A stretch of DNA of 54,810 nucleotides from Gammaproteobacteria bacterium (GCA_015231435.1 JADGBN010000005.1:1-54810), one strand, 5' to 3'. Positions 1 through 9,142 are shown, counted from the stretch's first letter. The notes: a model not told the origin generated them from the sequence alone. Numbers and translations: made by a program.

Positions 1-382
1 TGTGCCGGAGATTCTGAAAATGGCAAATTCGCCGCTGGGACAGCGCTGGTTAAAACGGGTGGTGGTGGAGGGTTATACCGACGCACGCGGCAGCTATCTC
101 TATAATCTTGACCTGTCGCAACGTCGGGCGCAGGCGGTGATTCATGCGCTGCTGACGCGTGGCGAGACGACTCTGAGTTTAGAGGAGCTGGCGGAGGTGG
201 AGCGGCTCTTTATGGTGGGTGGTTTTTCAAGTCACGCGCAGTTGGCGACCGCCGAGGCGAGTCGGCGTGTCGAGTTACGCCTTGATTTTAAAACCTTGGC
301 AGAGCAGGGCGCGACGGATGCGGCAGAGCGCCTTAGTGACGATCTGCAGATCGGGCAGTGTCTTGAGGTGGCAAGCCGCTAA
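1..382 (+). CDS. OmpA-family C-terminal domain protein (5' partial)
   Basis: The reading frame is already open at the left edge, so only the last ~126 codons are present. The visible part resembles the peptidoglycan-binding OmpA/MotB C-terminal domain: a VEGYTDARGS stretch, then LSQRRAQAV, and a late RRVEL motif match the conserved 'GHTD..G....N..LS..RA..V......RRVE' pattern of the family. Such domains anchor outer-membrane or periplasmic proteins to peptidoglycan. Signal peptide and N-terminal domain lie outside the window. The GTG at position 2 is probably an internal codon. It converges with the aldehyde dehydrogenase gene, 16 bases away. Confidence 0.7.
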   Translation, partial: VPEILKMANSPLGQRWLKRVVVEGYTDARGSYLYNLDLSQRRAQAVIHALLTRGETTLSLEELAEVERLFMVGGFSSHAQLATAEASRRVELRLDFKTLAEQGATDAAERLSDDLQIGQCLEVASR

Positions 383-398
383 AGCTATGCCGTTAACA

Positions 399-1763
399 CT
401 ACCCGATCCAGACCGTTTTACAGTTAACGAAGGCGCGAATGCCAAGCTCTGCAAGTTCGCGCCCGTAGCCTGAATCCTTCACTCCGCCAAAGGGGAGACG
501 TGGGTCGCTTTTGACCATGCCGTTCACAAAAGCCGAACCGCATTGCAACTGGCGGGCGAGACGTTCGCCACGCTCACGGTCACCGCACCAGACGGAACCG
601 CCAAGGCCGAAGCGGCTCTGATTGGCGACCTGTAGCGCTTCGCGTTCATTATTAACGCGAATCACCGTAGCGACTGGGCCAAAGAGCTCTTCATGCCACG
701 CCGCCTGCTCGGGGGTGACCCGATCAATGAGGGTCGGTTGGTAGAAAAATCCCGCCCGCTTTACCGAATCCCCACCGACGATTAACTCGCCGCCATGAGC
801 GAGAGAGTGAGCGACTTGCTGCGCCAGTGTGTCACGCAAGTCGCCACGCGCCAGTGGCGCCAGGGTGGTGTGGCGATTCAGCGGATCGCCTGTTCGCAAC
901 GCCGCTATGGCAGCGGCAAAGGCGCTGACAAAGCGGTCGGCGATTGACTCAATCACAATAAAACGTTTGGCGGCAATGCAGCTCTGCCCGCAGTTAATAA
1001 AGCGTGAGCGCAGCGCCTGCGTGATGGTGAACTCAAGATCTGCATCTTCAAGCACAATAAAGGGATCAGCACCGCCTAACTCAAGCACCGCCGGTTTTAA
1101 TGCGGCAGCCGCAGTGGCGGCAATCTGCCGCCCGACGCTGGTCGAACCGGTAAAGGTGACTGCAGCAATTCGCGGGTCACCAATAATTCCCGCCACCGCA
1201 GTGGCGCTAACCGGCAGATTAATCAGCACCCCATCGGGAAAACCGGCGCTGCAGAAGAGGGAGGCGATGTTCGCGGCGCTGCGCGGTACATTGCTGGCGT
1301 GTTTAAGCAGCACCGTATTGCCCGCCGCCAGCGCCGGTACCGCAGCACGAAAGAGCTGCCAGAGGGGAAAGTTCCACGGCATAATCGCCAGCAGGGTGCC
1401 GAGGGGTTGATAAGTGAGGTAACTGCGTTGTGCATCACTGCTAACCGAGGTATCCGCAAGTTGTGACGCAGCGTGCTCAACGGTGTAGTCGCAGAGGGTG
1501 GCGCACTTATCCACCTCTGCCTCCGCTTCGCCAATTAATTTCCCCATCTCTTCGCTAATGGTGAGCGCGAGTTCGTCGCGGCGACGGCGAAGATTGGCAG
1601 CAACCCGCTGCAGATGTTCGCAGCGCATCTGTAGCGGCGTGTTACGCCAGATCGGCACCGCTGCTGCGGCACTTTTGAGTGCACGTTCAATCTTCTCGGC
1701 GCCCCACTGTTCATAGGGCGGTAAGGGTTCGCCATTGGCGGGATTGAGTAAAGTGATTTTCAT
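399..1763 (-). CDS. NAD(P)-dependent aldehyde dehydrogenase, succinate-semialdehyde dehydrogenase-like
   Basis: The 454-residue product has the usual ALDH-superfamily layout: the PWNFPLWQ motif of the cofactor domain, FTGSTSVGR for nucleotide binding, the LELGGADPF segment carrying the general-base Glu, and GQSCIAAKR carrying the catalytic Cys. Length and motifs are closest to the short NAD(P)-dependent succinate-semialdehyde dehydrogenases (GabD/Sad type), which oxidise an aldehyde to the acid in the cytoplasm; the exact substrate cannot be read from sequence. It is transcribed divergently from cca with a 71-base gap. No clear Shine-Dalgarno precedes the ATG, but the start fits the family N-terminus. 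Confidence 0.85.
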   Translation of the reverse strand: MKITLLNPANGEPLPPYEQWGAEKIERALKSAAAAVPIWRNTPLQMRCEHLQRVAANLRRRRDELALTISEEMGKLIGEAEAEVDKCATLCDYTVEHAASQLADTSVSSDAQRSYLTYQPLGTLLAIMPWNFPLWQLFRAAVPALAAGNTVLLKHASNVPRSAANIASLFCSAGFPDGVLINLPVSATAVAGIIGDPRIAAVTFTGSTSVGRQIAATAAAALKPAVLELGGADPFIVLEDADLEFTITQALRSRFINCGQSCIAAKRFIVIESIADRFVSAFAAAIAALRTGDPLNRHTTLAPLARGDLRDTLAQQVAHSLAHGGELIVGGDSVKRAGFFYQPTLIDRVTPEQAAWHEELFGPVATVIRVNNEREALQVANQSRFGLGGSVWCGDRERGERLARQLQCGSAFVNGMVKSDPRLPFGGVKDSGYGRELAELGIRAFVNCKTVWIG

Positions 1764-1834
1764 GGTGGTTATCGTCGCTCAGGGGAGATGGCTTCTATAA
1801 TACCGCAGCCTTAACTGTGAGAGGAGTTTGAAAC

Positions 1835-3058
1835 ATGCAGGTTTATCTGGTCGGTGGCGCGGTGCGCGACAAATATCTTGGAATCGCCCCGCGAGATCGT
1901 GACTGGGTGGTGGTCGGTAGTACGCCAGAAGAGATGCTGGCGCAGGGCTTTCGTCAGGTTGGCGCAGATTTTCCTGTCTTTTTGCATCCACAAACCCATG
2001 AGCAGTACGCCCTGGCGCGCACCGAACGTAAGTCGGGGCCGGGCTATCACGGTTTTATCTGCCATGCTGAGCCAACGGTCACCCTAGAGGCAGATCTGCT
2101 GCGCCGTGATTTGACGATTAACGCTATGGCAGAGGCGAGCGATGGCACGCTTATCGATCCCTATGGTGGTTTGAGGGATCTGCAGCAGCGGCAACTGCGC
2201 CATGTCTGTGCGGCGTTTGCGGAAGATCCGTTACGTATTTTGCGTGTCGCACGTTACGCGGCGCGTTACCACCATTTGGGTTTTGAGGTTGCCGCTGCGA
2301 CGCAAGCGCTAATGGCAGCGATGGTTGCTGCGGGAGAGGTCGATAGTCTGGTTGCCGAACGGGTCTGGCAGGAGAGTGCCGCAGCACTGGCGGAGCCAGC
2401 GCCGCAGGTCTATCTGCAACAGTTGCGCGGTTGTGGCGCTCTGGCGGTGATCTTTCCCGAAATAGATGCCCTCTATGGCGTACCGCAGCCGCCACATCAC
2501 CATCCGGAAATAGATTGTGGTCTGCATACCGAAATGGTGCTGGCGCAGGCGGCGGCACTTTCGGATGATTTGGCAGTCCGTTTTGCGGCGCTGCTGCACG
2601 ATTTGGGTAAGGCAACCACCGATCCAGCACTATTGCCGCGTCATATCGCCCATGAAGAGCGCGGTTATCTGCTGGTGCAGCAGCTCTGTAAGCGGTTAAA
2701 GGTGCCGCGTCAGCTGGCGGAGCTTGGCGAGCTGGTGGCGCGTTATCACGGTCTCTATCACCGTGCTGCCGAGCTGCGCCCGGAGACGCTGTTAAAACTG
2801 CTACAGCAGCTCGATGTCCTGCGCCGGCCGCAGCGACTTAATCAGTTTTTGCTCGCCTGCGAGGCAGATTCACGGGGTCGCTTAGGTTTTGCGGCGGGGG
2901 AGTATCCGCAGGCGTCAATAATTCGTCGCGCCTATGATGCGGTAGTTGCGGTGGAGGTGGAAAAGTTGCTTGCCCAAGGATTTTCTGGAAAAGCGTTAGG
3001 TGAGGCGCTACAGCAGCAGCGGGTGCGTGCCATTGCTGCTGCTTTAAAGGCAACGTAG
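1835..3058 (+). CDS. cca: CCA-adding tRNA nucleotidyltransferase
   Basis: This enzyme adds or repairs the 3' CCA end of tRNAs. The 407-residue product opens with the class II nucleotidyltransferase signature: VGGAVRD, then RDRDWVVVG with the metal-binding acidic residues, then the [10 protein letters not shown] motif. A C-terminal HD-type segment (AALLHDLGK, residues ~250-262) is present, as in the E. coli-type bifunctional or multifunctional CCA enzyme with phosphatase/phosphodiesterase activity. A good ribosome site (GAGAGGAG) lies 8-9 bases before the ATG. It stands alone, divergent from the aldehyde dehydrogenase gene. Confidence 0.95.
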   Translation: MQVYLVGGAVRDKYLGIAPRDRDWVVVGSTPEEMLAQGFRQVGADFPVFLHPQTHEQYALARTERKSGPGYHGFICHAEPTVTLEADLLRRDLTINAMAEASDGTLIDPYGGLRDLQQRQLRHVCAAFAEDPLRILRVARYAARYHHLGFEVAAATQALMAAMVAAGEVDSLVAERVWQESAAALAEPAPQVYLQQLRGCGALAVIFPEIDALYGVPQPPHHHPEIDCGLHTEMVLAQAAALSDDLAVRFAALLHDLGKATTDPALLPRHIAHEERGYLLVQQLCKRLKVPRQLAELGELVARYHGLYHRAAELRPETLLKLLQQLDVLRRPQRLNQFLLACEADSRGRLGFAAGEYPQASIIRRAYDAVVAVEVEKLLAQGFSGKALGEALQQQRVRAIAAALKAT

Positions 3059-3075
3059 CAGGGATTTCTGCAGAA

Positions 3076-3099
3076 CCGTTCGCCCTGAGATGTCGAAGG
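3076..3099. repeat. Short REP-like palindrome after cca
   Basis: The 24-base stretch has the form CCGTTCGCCCTGAG followed by TGTCGAAGG. It resembles a short intergenic repeat (TTCGCCCTGAG...TGTCGAAGG) common in many proteobacterial genomes, and its ends TTCG/CGAA are inverted. Only one copy is visible here, so its status as a family member is inferred from memory of the motif. It lies 18 bases downstream of the cca stop. Confidence 0.35.
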
Positions 3100-3236
3100 T
3101 TAGGATGAGGTGTTGAAAAAGACGGGGATCTGAACTGTTACTTTGGCACAACCATTGCTTTAATTGTTTGGTGTGAGTTGTTGGGGCGCACTGTTGCGCT
3201 GTTTTTTATTCCTGTTGCTGTGGTGAGTCACCATTG

Positions 3237-6200
3237 ATGAAAACGATGACCGTTGCCCGACTGCTGTCGCTGCCTCTCTTGCTACTGCTCTCTTTTGGCG
3301 CCATGAGTGCCGAGGAGACGGTTGATGCGCTGGAGATTGTCTTTATTGATACGCAGGATGAGGATAGCGTGCCAGAGCAGGCGAATCTGCGTGGGGCGCG
3401 ACTCTTTATTGATGAGTTTAACCGGCGTGGTGGTCTTAATGGCAAGCCGGTGCTGCTTAAGCGCTACAACGACTATGGCGACAAGGATAAGGCAAAGGCA
3501 CTGGCGCAACAGATTGTCGATGAGCATCAGGCGATAGCGGTGATTGGCCATGACTACAGTTCGACCTCCATTGCCGCAGGGCCGATCTATGCCGCTGCGG
3601 GGCTGCCGATTATCACCTACAGTGCCACCAATAACCGCGTGACGCTGGATAATGAGTGGTTCTTTCGTACCATTTTCAATGATGAGGCACAGGGGAGTTA
3701 TCTGGCCAATTTTGCGGTTAACGTGCTACAGCAGCAGCGGGTGACGGTCGTAAAGAGCAGTGACGCCTATGGCGATTATCTTGGTACGGTATTTGCCGAT
3801 AGTGCGAAAAAGTTAAAAACTGAAGTGGATAAGGTTCACATCTACGATGGTGATCAGGATGGCCCAAGCCAGGCGCGAGCCATTATGGAGGCGATTCGTG
3901 CCCGTGGCGATCAGGCTGGTCTGATTTTTATGGCGATGTATGGCGAGTATGCGGTGCATCTGGTGCAGGCGTTTCGTGATGTCGGGATGAAAAATCCGCT
4001 TATGGGGGGCGATGCGGTCGCCGGTAATGATTTTACCGATGGTTTTAAGGATCTGCCCGCAGAGAAGCGCCGTCCCGGCTTTTACAGTGACGGTATCTAT
4101 GTCACCGCACCGATTAACTTTGATGCCGCCAATGCCGATGCACAGCTCTTTAAGAGCCGTTATCTTGAGAAGTATCACGAACTCCCCGACTGGAATGCCG
4201 CCTATGCTTATGACACCGCCAAGGTGCTGGTGGAGGCGATGATTCAGGGGGAGATTACCGGTGACCGTGAAAAGCTGGTGGCGGAGCGGCGGCAGTTACG
4301 GGCGCAACTGGCAAAATTTAATGCCCCCGATACGGCGATCCCCGGGGTGACCGGTCTTAACTACTTTGATGCCAATGGTGATGTGAATAAACCGATAGCG
4401 GTAGCGATTTATAATAATAATGTCCTAGTCTCCAGTATGGTGCACTATGAGGTGGTACCCGATATTGGTGAAGTGATTGATATTGCCGGGCAGCGTGAAA
4501 TGGGGTACATCATCGATGTTAACGGGCAGCCGATGTATCGTAAAAACCTAGTTTTTACCGGGGTGAAGATTAATCAAATTGGCCCCTATGATGAGCAGGC
4601 GGAGAAAATCACCCTTGATTTCAATATCTGGTTCCGCTTTCGTGGGGATTTCAAGGCAGATGATCTGCGCTTTGAAAATGCGGTTGATGAGTTGAAGTTT
4701 GGCGATCCGACAGAGCGCAGTGACGATGGCGAAACACGCTATCGTGCCTACCATATTAAGGGTGACTTTCGTACTAACTTTGTCCAGAGTCGTGTCCCTT
4801 TGGGGGAGCATGCCGTGGGGATCACCTTTCGCAATCGCCAGTTAAACCGTAACACGATTATCTATGTAAACGATACGATTGGCATGGGGGTGAATAGTGC
4901 CGTTCCTTTGGTCGATCGCGTTAAACATAATCTGCCGCTTGGCCAAATTGATAACTGGCAAATCACCAATGCGATAAGTTATGAGTCGATAAAATTGGTC
5001 GATACCCTAGGCAGACTTGAGTATCTTAATAACCGCACGGCCCAGGTTGCCTACTCCAACTTTAACTTTATTATCTATTTACAGAAGAGCCATCTGACGC
5101 TGCGGGGATCGATTCCCCAGGAGTACAGTAGTGAGATGGCGATCTTTAGCGGTGCACTGCTGCTGTTGCTGCTGGTGTTGCGTAAAGTAAAGCGCCTGCA
5201 ACGGTTGCGCACCCTCTTCTGGATAATGGAGTTTGCCCTCTATCTGCTGCTGCTGGTGAGTGGCGAGATGTGGTTAATTGATAACTACCTGACCTATCAA
5301 GATCCCTATCTGCAGCAGATAGTGATGAATATTATCGATATGTTGTGGTGGATTTTTCCCGCTCTTCTGATTGTCGATGCGCTGGAGATCTTCTTCTGGA
5401 AGCCGTTGGAACATAGTACGGGGCGTACCATTCCCGGGGTGGTGCGCGGGATTATTGCTGCGATTATCTATACCCTGGCCTTTTTCGCTATTCTCGCCTT
5501 TGTGTTTGATCAAAAGCTGACGGGCTTAATGGCCACTTCAGGTCTGATTGCGATGATTATCGGTTTGGCGATTCAGGTAAACCTGTCAAATATTTTCTCG
5601 GGTATTGCGCTAAATATCGAGCACCCCTTTCGTGTCGGCGACTGGGTGAAAATCGGTGATCATGAGGGTGAGGTGATCGATATTAACTGGCGTGCGACCC
5701 GTATTCAGACGCGCATCAAGCATCTTATTAGTATTCCCAATACGCCGGTGGCGGATGCGCCGATTATTAACTACAGCGCCTACGGTTATGCACGCTTGCA
5801 GATGCCGGTGGCGATACACCCCTCGCATCCACCGCTGAAGGTGAAAAAGATAATTCTGGAGTCACTCTACTCTCTGTCGGATGTCTTGCGTGATCCCTGC
5901 CCAAAGGTCTATTTTCATGGGCTGATCTCCGGTATGGGCAATTATCAGGTGATCTACTCCTTTGCTAGATTTGGCGAACGTAACCGTCTTGAGGAGATTG
6001 TCTGGGTACGGATGTCGGAGTATTTGCAACGTGCCGGTATTACCTTTACCACGCCGCAGTCGCGTATTGAGCTTAATCAGGCTGAACCTGAAGCGATGAA
6101 AATGCCCACTTTTTCCGAGTTGCTGGAGAAGGTCGATATCTTTAGCCACTTCCCCCCCGAGATCTATCCCCGCATTGTTGAAATGGCGCAGATGCGCAGT

Positions 6201-6701
6201 TATCAGGCAGGCGATTATCTGATTCATCAGGGTGAAGAGGGGAGTTCAATTTTTATTATTGTCAGTGGGGTGATCGCCGTTCATGTGGCTGGTCGCAGCA
6301 GTGATGATACGGCGGGCGGGATGGAGCAAGACGCCCTTGAGGTCGCGCGTTTGGGGATTGGTGAGTCGCTGGGTATTCACTCCCTGCTCTATGCCAAACC
6401 ACGCACCGCCAGTGCTATCGCGGTGACGCCTGTTACGGTTGCTGAATTAGAGCGGGCGGTGCTTATTCCGTTAATGAAAACCTGTCCTGAGGCGCTGAAA
6501 CGGGTGTTGCTATTAAATCGTGATCAGCAACAGAAAACCGATAGTCAAGTGAACGCCCATCAACAGTCCAAGGTTGCCGAGCGGGGTCTCTTTAAGCGAA
6601 TGATGCAGCGGCTTCGCGGTAAAAAGTTAGGCTCTATTAATCGACAGGAGAGTGTGAAGGTGACACCGCGTTTTGATACGGAGAAGAGTGGCGGTGATTA
6701 G
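3237..6701 (+). CDS. Periplasmic ligand-binding domain fused to MscS channel and cyclic-nucleotide-binding domain
   Basis: This 1154-residue protein combines domains rarely seen in one chain. A signal peptide (1-25) is followed at ~30-405 by a type I periplasmic binding domain of the LivJ/branched-chain amino-acid receptor class (GARLFIDEFNRRGG, AVIGHDYSSTS, AYAYDTAKV). A ~200-residue extracytoplasmic linker follows. About four membrane helices span ~634-800, ending in the MscS pore helix (LIAMIIGLAIQVNLSNIFSG) and beta domain (HPFRVGDWVKIGDHEGEV, ~800-950). A cNMP-binding domain (~969-1090) has the GES...RTAS phosphate-cassette pattern, and a basic tail ends the protein. ATG at 3237 is preferred over the TTG at 3234; GGTGAG lies upstream. 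Inference: a ligand-gated, nucleotide-modulated channel in the inner membrane. Ligand and ion are unknown. Confidence 0.85.
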   Translation: MKTMTVARLLSLPLLLLLSFGAMSAEETVDALEIVFIDTQDEDSVPEQANLRGARLFIDEFNRRGGLNGKPVLLKRYNDYGDKDKAKALAQQIVDEHQAIAVIGHDYSSTSIAAGPIYAAAGLPIITYSATNNRVTLDNEWFFRTIFNDEAQGSYLANFAVNVLQQQRVTVVKSSDAYGDYLGTVFADSAKKLKTEVDKVHIYDGDQDGPSQARAIMEAIRARGDQAGLIFMAMYGEYAVHLVQAFRDVGMKNPLMGGDAVAGNDFTDGFKDLPAEKRRPGFYSDGIYVTAPINFDAANADAQLFKSRYLEKYHELPDWNAAYAYDTAKVLVEAMIQGEITGDREKLVAERRQLRAQLAKFNAPDTAIPGVTGLNYFDANGDVNKPIAVAIYNNNVLVSSMVHYEVVPDIGEVIDIAGQREMGYIIDVNGQPMYRKNLVFTGVKINQIGPYDEQAEKITLDFNIWFRFRGDFKADDLRFENAVDELKFGDPTERSDDGETRYRAYHIKGDFRTNFVQSRVPLGEHAVGITFRNRQLNRNTIIYVNDTIGMGVNSAVPLVDRVKHNLPLGQIDNWQITNAISYESIKLVDTLGRLEYLNNRTAQVAYSNFNFIIYLQKSHLTLRGSIPQEYSSEMAIFSGALLLLLLVLRKVKRLQRLRTLFWIMEFALYLLLLVSGEMWLIDNYLTYQDPYLQQIVMNIIDMLWWIFPALLIVDALEIFFWKPLEHSTGRTIPGVVRGIIAAIIYTLAFFAILAFVFDQKLTGLMATSGLIAMIIGLAIQVNLSNIFSGIALNIEHPFRVGDWVKIGDHEGEVIDINWRATRIQTRIKHLISIPNTPVADAPIINYSAYGYARLQMPVAIHPSHPPLKVKKIILESLYSLSDVLRDPCPKVYFHGLISGMGNYQVIYSFARFGERNRLEEIVWVRMSEYLQRAGITFTTPQSRIELNQAEPEAMKMPTFSELLEKVDIFSHFPPEIYPRIVEMAQMRSYQAGDYLIHQGEEGSSIFIIVSGVIAVHVAGRSSDDTAGGMEQDALEVARLGIGESLGIHSLLYAKPRTASAIAVTPVTVAELERAVLIPLMKTCPEALKRVLLLNRDQQQKTDSQVNAHQQSKVAERGLFKRMMQRLRGKKLGSINRQESVKVTPRFDTEKSGGD

Positions 6702-7521
6702 GGATGGCATCAATATCACCAAAGTTGCGTAGCGCTGCATAATCATCATCAGAGGCGGCAGTCATCCCGTGACGGATAGTGCTACCCCATTGACTGTAAA
6801 CCGAGGGCGGGGTGGTTAACAGCACCTCTCGAATGGTCTCCAGCGTGGCGGCATCGAGGGTGGCGCTGTTGCCCGCCAGACCAACCGGCGGAACCGCCGC
6901 TGATTGGGCAATCACCCGAATTCCCAGGGGTGAGTATTTAAGGGCAAACTCATCCTTAACCGTGCCAACATCGACCTGTCCTGCTACCACCGCCCGTACC
7001 ACCTCTTCGTGGGAACCCAAATAGTGGTAGTTGCTCTCTGCAAGGGAGAATCCTGCCTGATCTTTTAATATTGCCTCAGTGACCAGATAACCGCAGGTGG
7101 ACATCTGCATGGTGAGACCAAAGCGCTGCCCCTTTAATACGCTTAACGAAGTGGGTCTCTCATCCAGTGCGGCAATCAGGGCGCAGTGGTAGGTGGCGGT
7201 TCCGTCAGCAGCTTTGAAGAAGACCAGAGGCTCTATTTTTGCGTGGTGTTGGCGTGTTTTAAGGTAGGGGAGGGGGCCGAAAAAGGCGATGTCAATCTGA
7301 TTGTTGGCAAAAGCATCTATCACCTCTTGGTTGCTCTCGTAATAGCTTAAGGTGACGGGGTATTGCAGTTGCAGCTCTAAATAGGCAAGCAGCGGGCTAA
7401 AGTTTGCAATGGTGGTCTCGCGGTTTTCCATGGGTAACGGCGCAAAGCGCAGCGCCTCGACTGCGCTGAGGGGCGCGCCGAAGAGAGTTAGTAGAATGAT
7501 CATCAGTTGGCGATTTTGCAT
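6637..7521 (-). CDS. PhnD-like periplasmic phosphate/phosphonate-type binding protein
   Basis: The product is a ~294-residue solute-binding protein of the PhnD/phosphate-phosphite-phosphonate class. It has a signal peptide (residues ~1-20, MIILLTLFGAPLSA), then the family's 'N...LLAYLE..L.YPV.L..Y.S.QEVI.AF.....DIAFFGPLPYL' pattern. No permease or ATPase gene is adjacent, so it may act as a sensor input rather than in uptake. The start at 7521 is chosen because GGAGGAAG lies 7-8 bases upstream; the earlier TTG at 7539 would sit inside that ribosome site. Its last 65 bases overlap antisense the 3' end of the receptor-channel gene. It follows the chaperedoxin gene on the same strand. Confidence 0.8.
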   Translation of the reverse strand: MQNRQLMIILLTLFGAPLSAVEALRFAPLPMENRETTIANFSPLLAYLELQLQYPVTLSYYESNQEVIDAFANNQIDIAFFGPLPYLKTRQHHAKIEPLVFFKAADGTATYHCALIAALDERPTSLSVLKGQRFGLTMQMSTCGYLVTEAILKDQAGFSLAESNYHYLGSHEEVVRAVVAGQVDVGTVKDEFALKYSPLGIRVIAQSAAVPPVGLAGNSATLDAATLETIREVLLTTPPSVYSQWGSTIRHGMTAASDDDYAALRNFGDIDAIPNHRHSSPYQNAVSPSHSPVD

Positions 7522-7566
7522 GCCCACTCTTCCTCCCAAGGTGATTTGAATCCCCCTGATTTACCG

Positions 7567-8382
7567 TTAATACATGTAGAGCGCCAGTTTGCGTTGGTAC
7601 TGTTTTACTATCGGGTCGTCGCTGCCGATGATGGTGAAGAGTGTGAGCATCGCTTTACGCGCAGCGCCATCACGATACCCCTTGTCGCGCTTAATTAGCT
7701 CAAGAAAGCGTTGCAGCGCCTCTTCGTGGTTGCCGTGAATAACGGCGCAGCAGGCAGCGTTGTAGTCACGATCATTGTCACTCTGCGGCGGCTCCTGCGG
7801 TGGACAATTCTCGCGAAGGGTTTCAATAAAGAGTAGGGATTGGGCGCTGTCGTAGACCTCGCTGCCAAGGCGGATCTCCTGCAGCAGTGCCACGGCACGG
7901 GGAAAAAGTTCAAGGCGGATAAAATAACGGGCAGCGGTGAGTTTGCTGCTGTCACTGCTGTCGTTACTAAGCAGTTTCTCGATGGCGCTGATGGCGGCAG
8001 CGCTATCGCCACTATTGACCACCGCTTCAAGTTCGAGAAGTTGCTGACTCGCCTGGGAGGTCATATAGCGGTCGAAGATTTTGCGTAGTTCAGCTTCAGA
8101 GAGGGCGCCAGAGAAGTTCTCAACCACTCTGCCCTCGTGGTAGATACGCACATCAGGAATACCGCGTACCCCATGTTCCAGCGCCAGTTGCTGCTGCTCT
8201 TCAGTGTTTACTTTGGCAAGCAGATAGCCATATTCCGGGGCAAGGCGTTCAAGCAGCGGTTTTAACTGTTGGCAGGGGTTGCACCAGGGCGCCCAAAAAT
8301 CGACGACAACGTAGTTCGCCGCAGAGCCGTTGATAACCACCTCATTAAAGTTACTGGCATCAATATCAAATAGTTGTGACAT
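7567..8382 (-). CDS. cnoX: CnoX/YbbN-type chaperedoxin (thioredoxin plus TPR)
   Basis: The 271-residue product has an N-terminal thioredoxin fold (residues ~1-110) with active site WAPWCNPC and the cis-proline region RGIPDV. The remainder is a helical TPR-like domain, the architecture of E. coli CnoX (YbbN). That protein protects clients from oxidative aggregation and hands them to GroEL/ES. Unlike E. coli CnoX, which has SxxC, this copy keeps a CxxC pair, so it may also be a true thiol-disulfide reductase, as in Caulobacter-type homologues. It belongs to a minus-strand redox cluster with the glutaredoxin at 8744 and the small gene between them. Confidence 0.85.
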   Translation of the reverse strand: MSQLFDIDASNFNEVVINGSAANYVVVDFWAPWCNPCQQLKPLLERLAPEYGYLLAKVNTEEQQQLALEHGVRGIPDVRIYHEGRVVENFSGALSEAELRKIFDRYMTSQASQQLLELEAVVNSGDSAAAISAIEKLLSNDSSDSSKLTAARYFIRLELFPRAVALLQEIRLGSEVYDSAQSLLFIETLRENCPPQEPPQSDNDRDYNAACCAVIHGNHEEALQRFLELIKRDKGYRDGAARKAMLTLFTIIGSDDPIVKQYQRKLALYMY

Positions 8383-8408
8383 TTATACTCCTCTTGCGCA
8401 GCGCGGGA

Positions 8409-8690
8409 TTAGAAGTGTGATTTATTCATCACCTTGTTAATATCGATAAGGGAGCGTCCGGTACTCGACTCCAGAACAATATCCCCCTGAAGATCATAAA
8501 GGCGTGCCATCGCATGGGCTGCACGATAGGCGCCCATCTGCGTTTCGGCAGAGGAGATATGGGTGACGTTGCCAAGGCTGTTGTAATAGACAATATTCCA
8601 CTGTCGGCTACCCGATCTCTGAATCCGCAGCGGCCACTGAATAAACTCATTTTTGTCATTGTATTCGTCTTCATCGTCGTATTCATTCAT
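8409..8690 (-). CDS. Small acidic protein of unknown function
   Basis: The 93-residue product is not recognised. It begins with an acidic run (NEYDDEDEYNDKNEF) and continues with a compact, probably beta-rich region (WPLRIQRSGSRQWNIVYYNS) and a helix (AYRAAHAMARLYD). No signal peptide or membrane segment is seen. It sits between cnoX (26 bases) and the glutaredoxin gene (53 bases) on the same strand, suggesting co-transcription. An overlapping frame (8429-8686) gives a less protein-like sequence and was rejected. The ribosome site is weak. Confidence 0.55.
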   Translation of the reverse strand: MNEYDDEDEYNDKNEFIQWPLRIQRSGSRQWNIVYYNSLGNVTHISSAETQMGAYRAAHAMARLYDLQGDIVLESSTGRSLIDINKVMNKSHF

Positions 8691-8743
8691 GTTGATGGCT
8701 CAAAGTAGCTTCTGTTAGCGGGGAGAGAGGGGCTGCACCGGGC

Positions 8744-9004
8744 TTATTGCTGCGGCAGCAGGCTATCGAGTTCACCATCCATATGCAGCTCGGTCAGTTC
8801 ATTAAAGCCGCCTATCCATCTTCCATCAATGGTAATTTGCGGTACCGTGCGGGCATGGTTGCTAATCTCCAGCATCTCTTTTAATGCCGCCCGATCACTA
8901 TCTACCATCTTCTCAAGATAAGGGATGCCCCATTTGCGCAGCAGCTGTTTAGTCTTGTCACAAATGGGACAGGTGATGGTGCTGTAAACGGTCACTCGGG
9001 GCAT
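8744..9004 (-). CDS. Glutaredoxin (CPIC active site)
   Basis: An 86-residue monodomain glutaredoxin: VTVYSTITCPICDKTKQLL carries the redox CxxC near the N-terminus, TVPQITIDG carries the cis-proline, and IGGFNEL matches the glutathione-binding GG segment. It reduces disulfides or glutathione mixed disulfides in the cytoplasm. The start is placed at the ATG at 9004 because GGAGAG lies six bases upstream; an upstream TTG at 9016 lies before that site. It is divergent from the sulfur-globule gene with a 323-base gap, and heads the minus-strand redox cluster. Confidence 0.88.
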   Translation of the reverse strand: MPRVTVYSTITCPICDKTKQLLRKWGIPYLEKMVDSDRAALKEMLEISNHARTVPQITIDGRWIGGFNELTELHMDGELDSLLPQQ

Positions 9005-9113
9005 ATATCTCTCCAAAGGCGGTGAAGCTGTGGGCTAAAGATGGGGCGCATGATGGTTATTTCTACCGTTTTCCCATAGAACTTTTTAATGCTTGCAATA
9101 AGCCAAAGTTATC

Positions 9114-9142
9114 ATGAATTATGCAGATTACCAATAATTCAT
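9114..9142. promoter_or_regulatory. 9-11-9 inverted repeat upstream of sulfur-globule gene
   Basis: ATGAATTAT at 9114-9122 and ATAATTCAT at 9134-9142 are exact inverted copies separated by 11 bases. The centre is about 125 bases upstream of the predicted transcription start of the sulfur-globule gene and about 125 upstream of the glutaredoxin start. It could be an operator for a dimeric regulator or an RNA hairpin. No known regulator is recognised. Confidence 0.4.
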
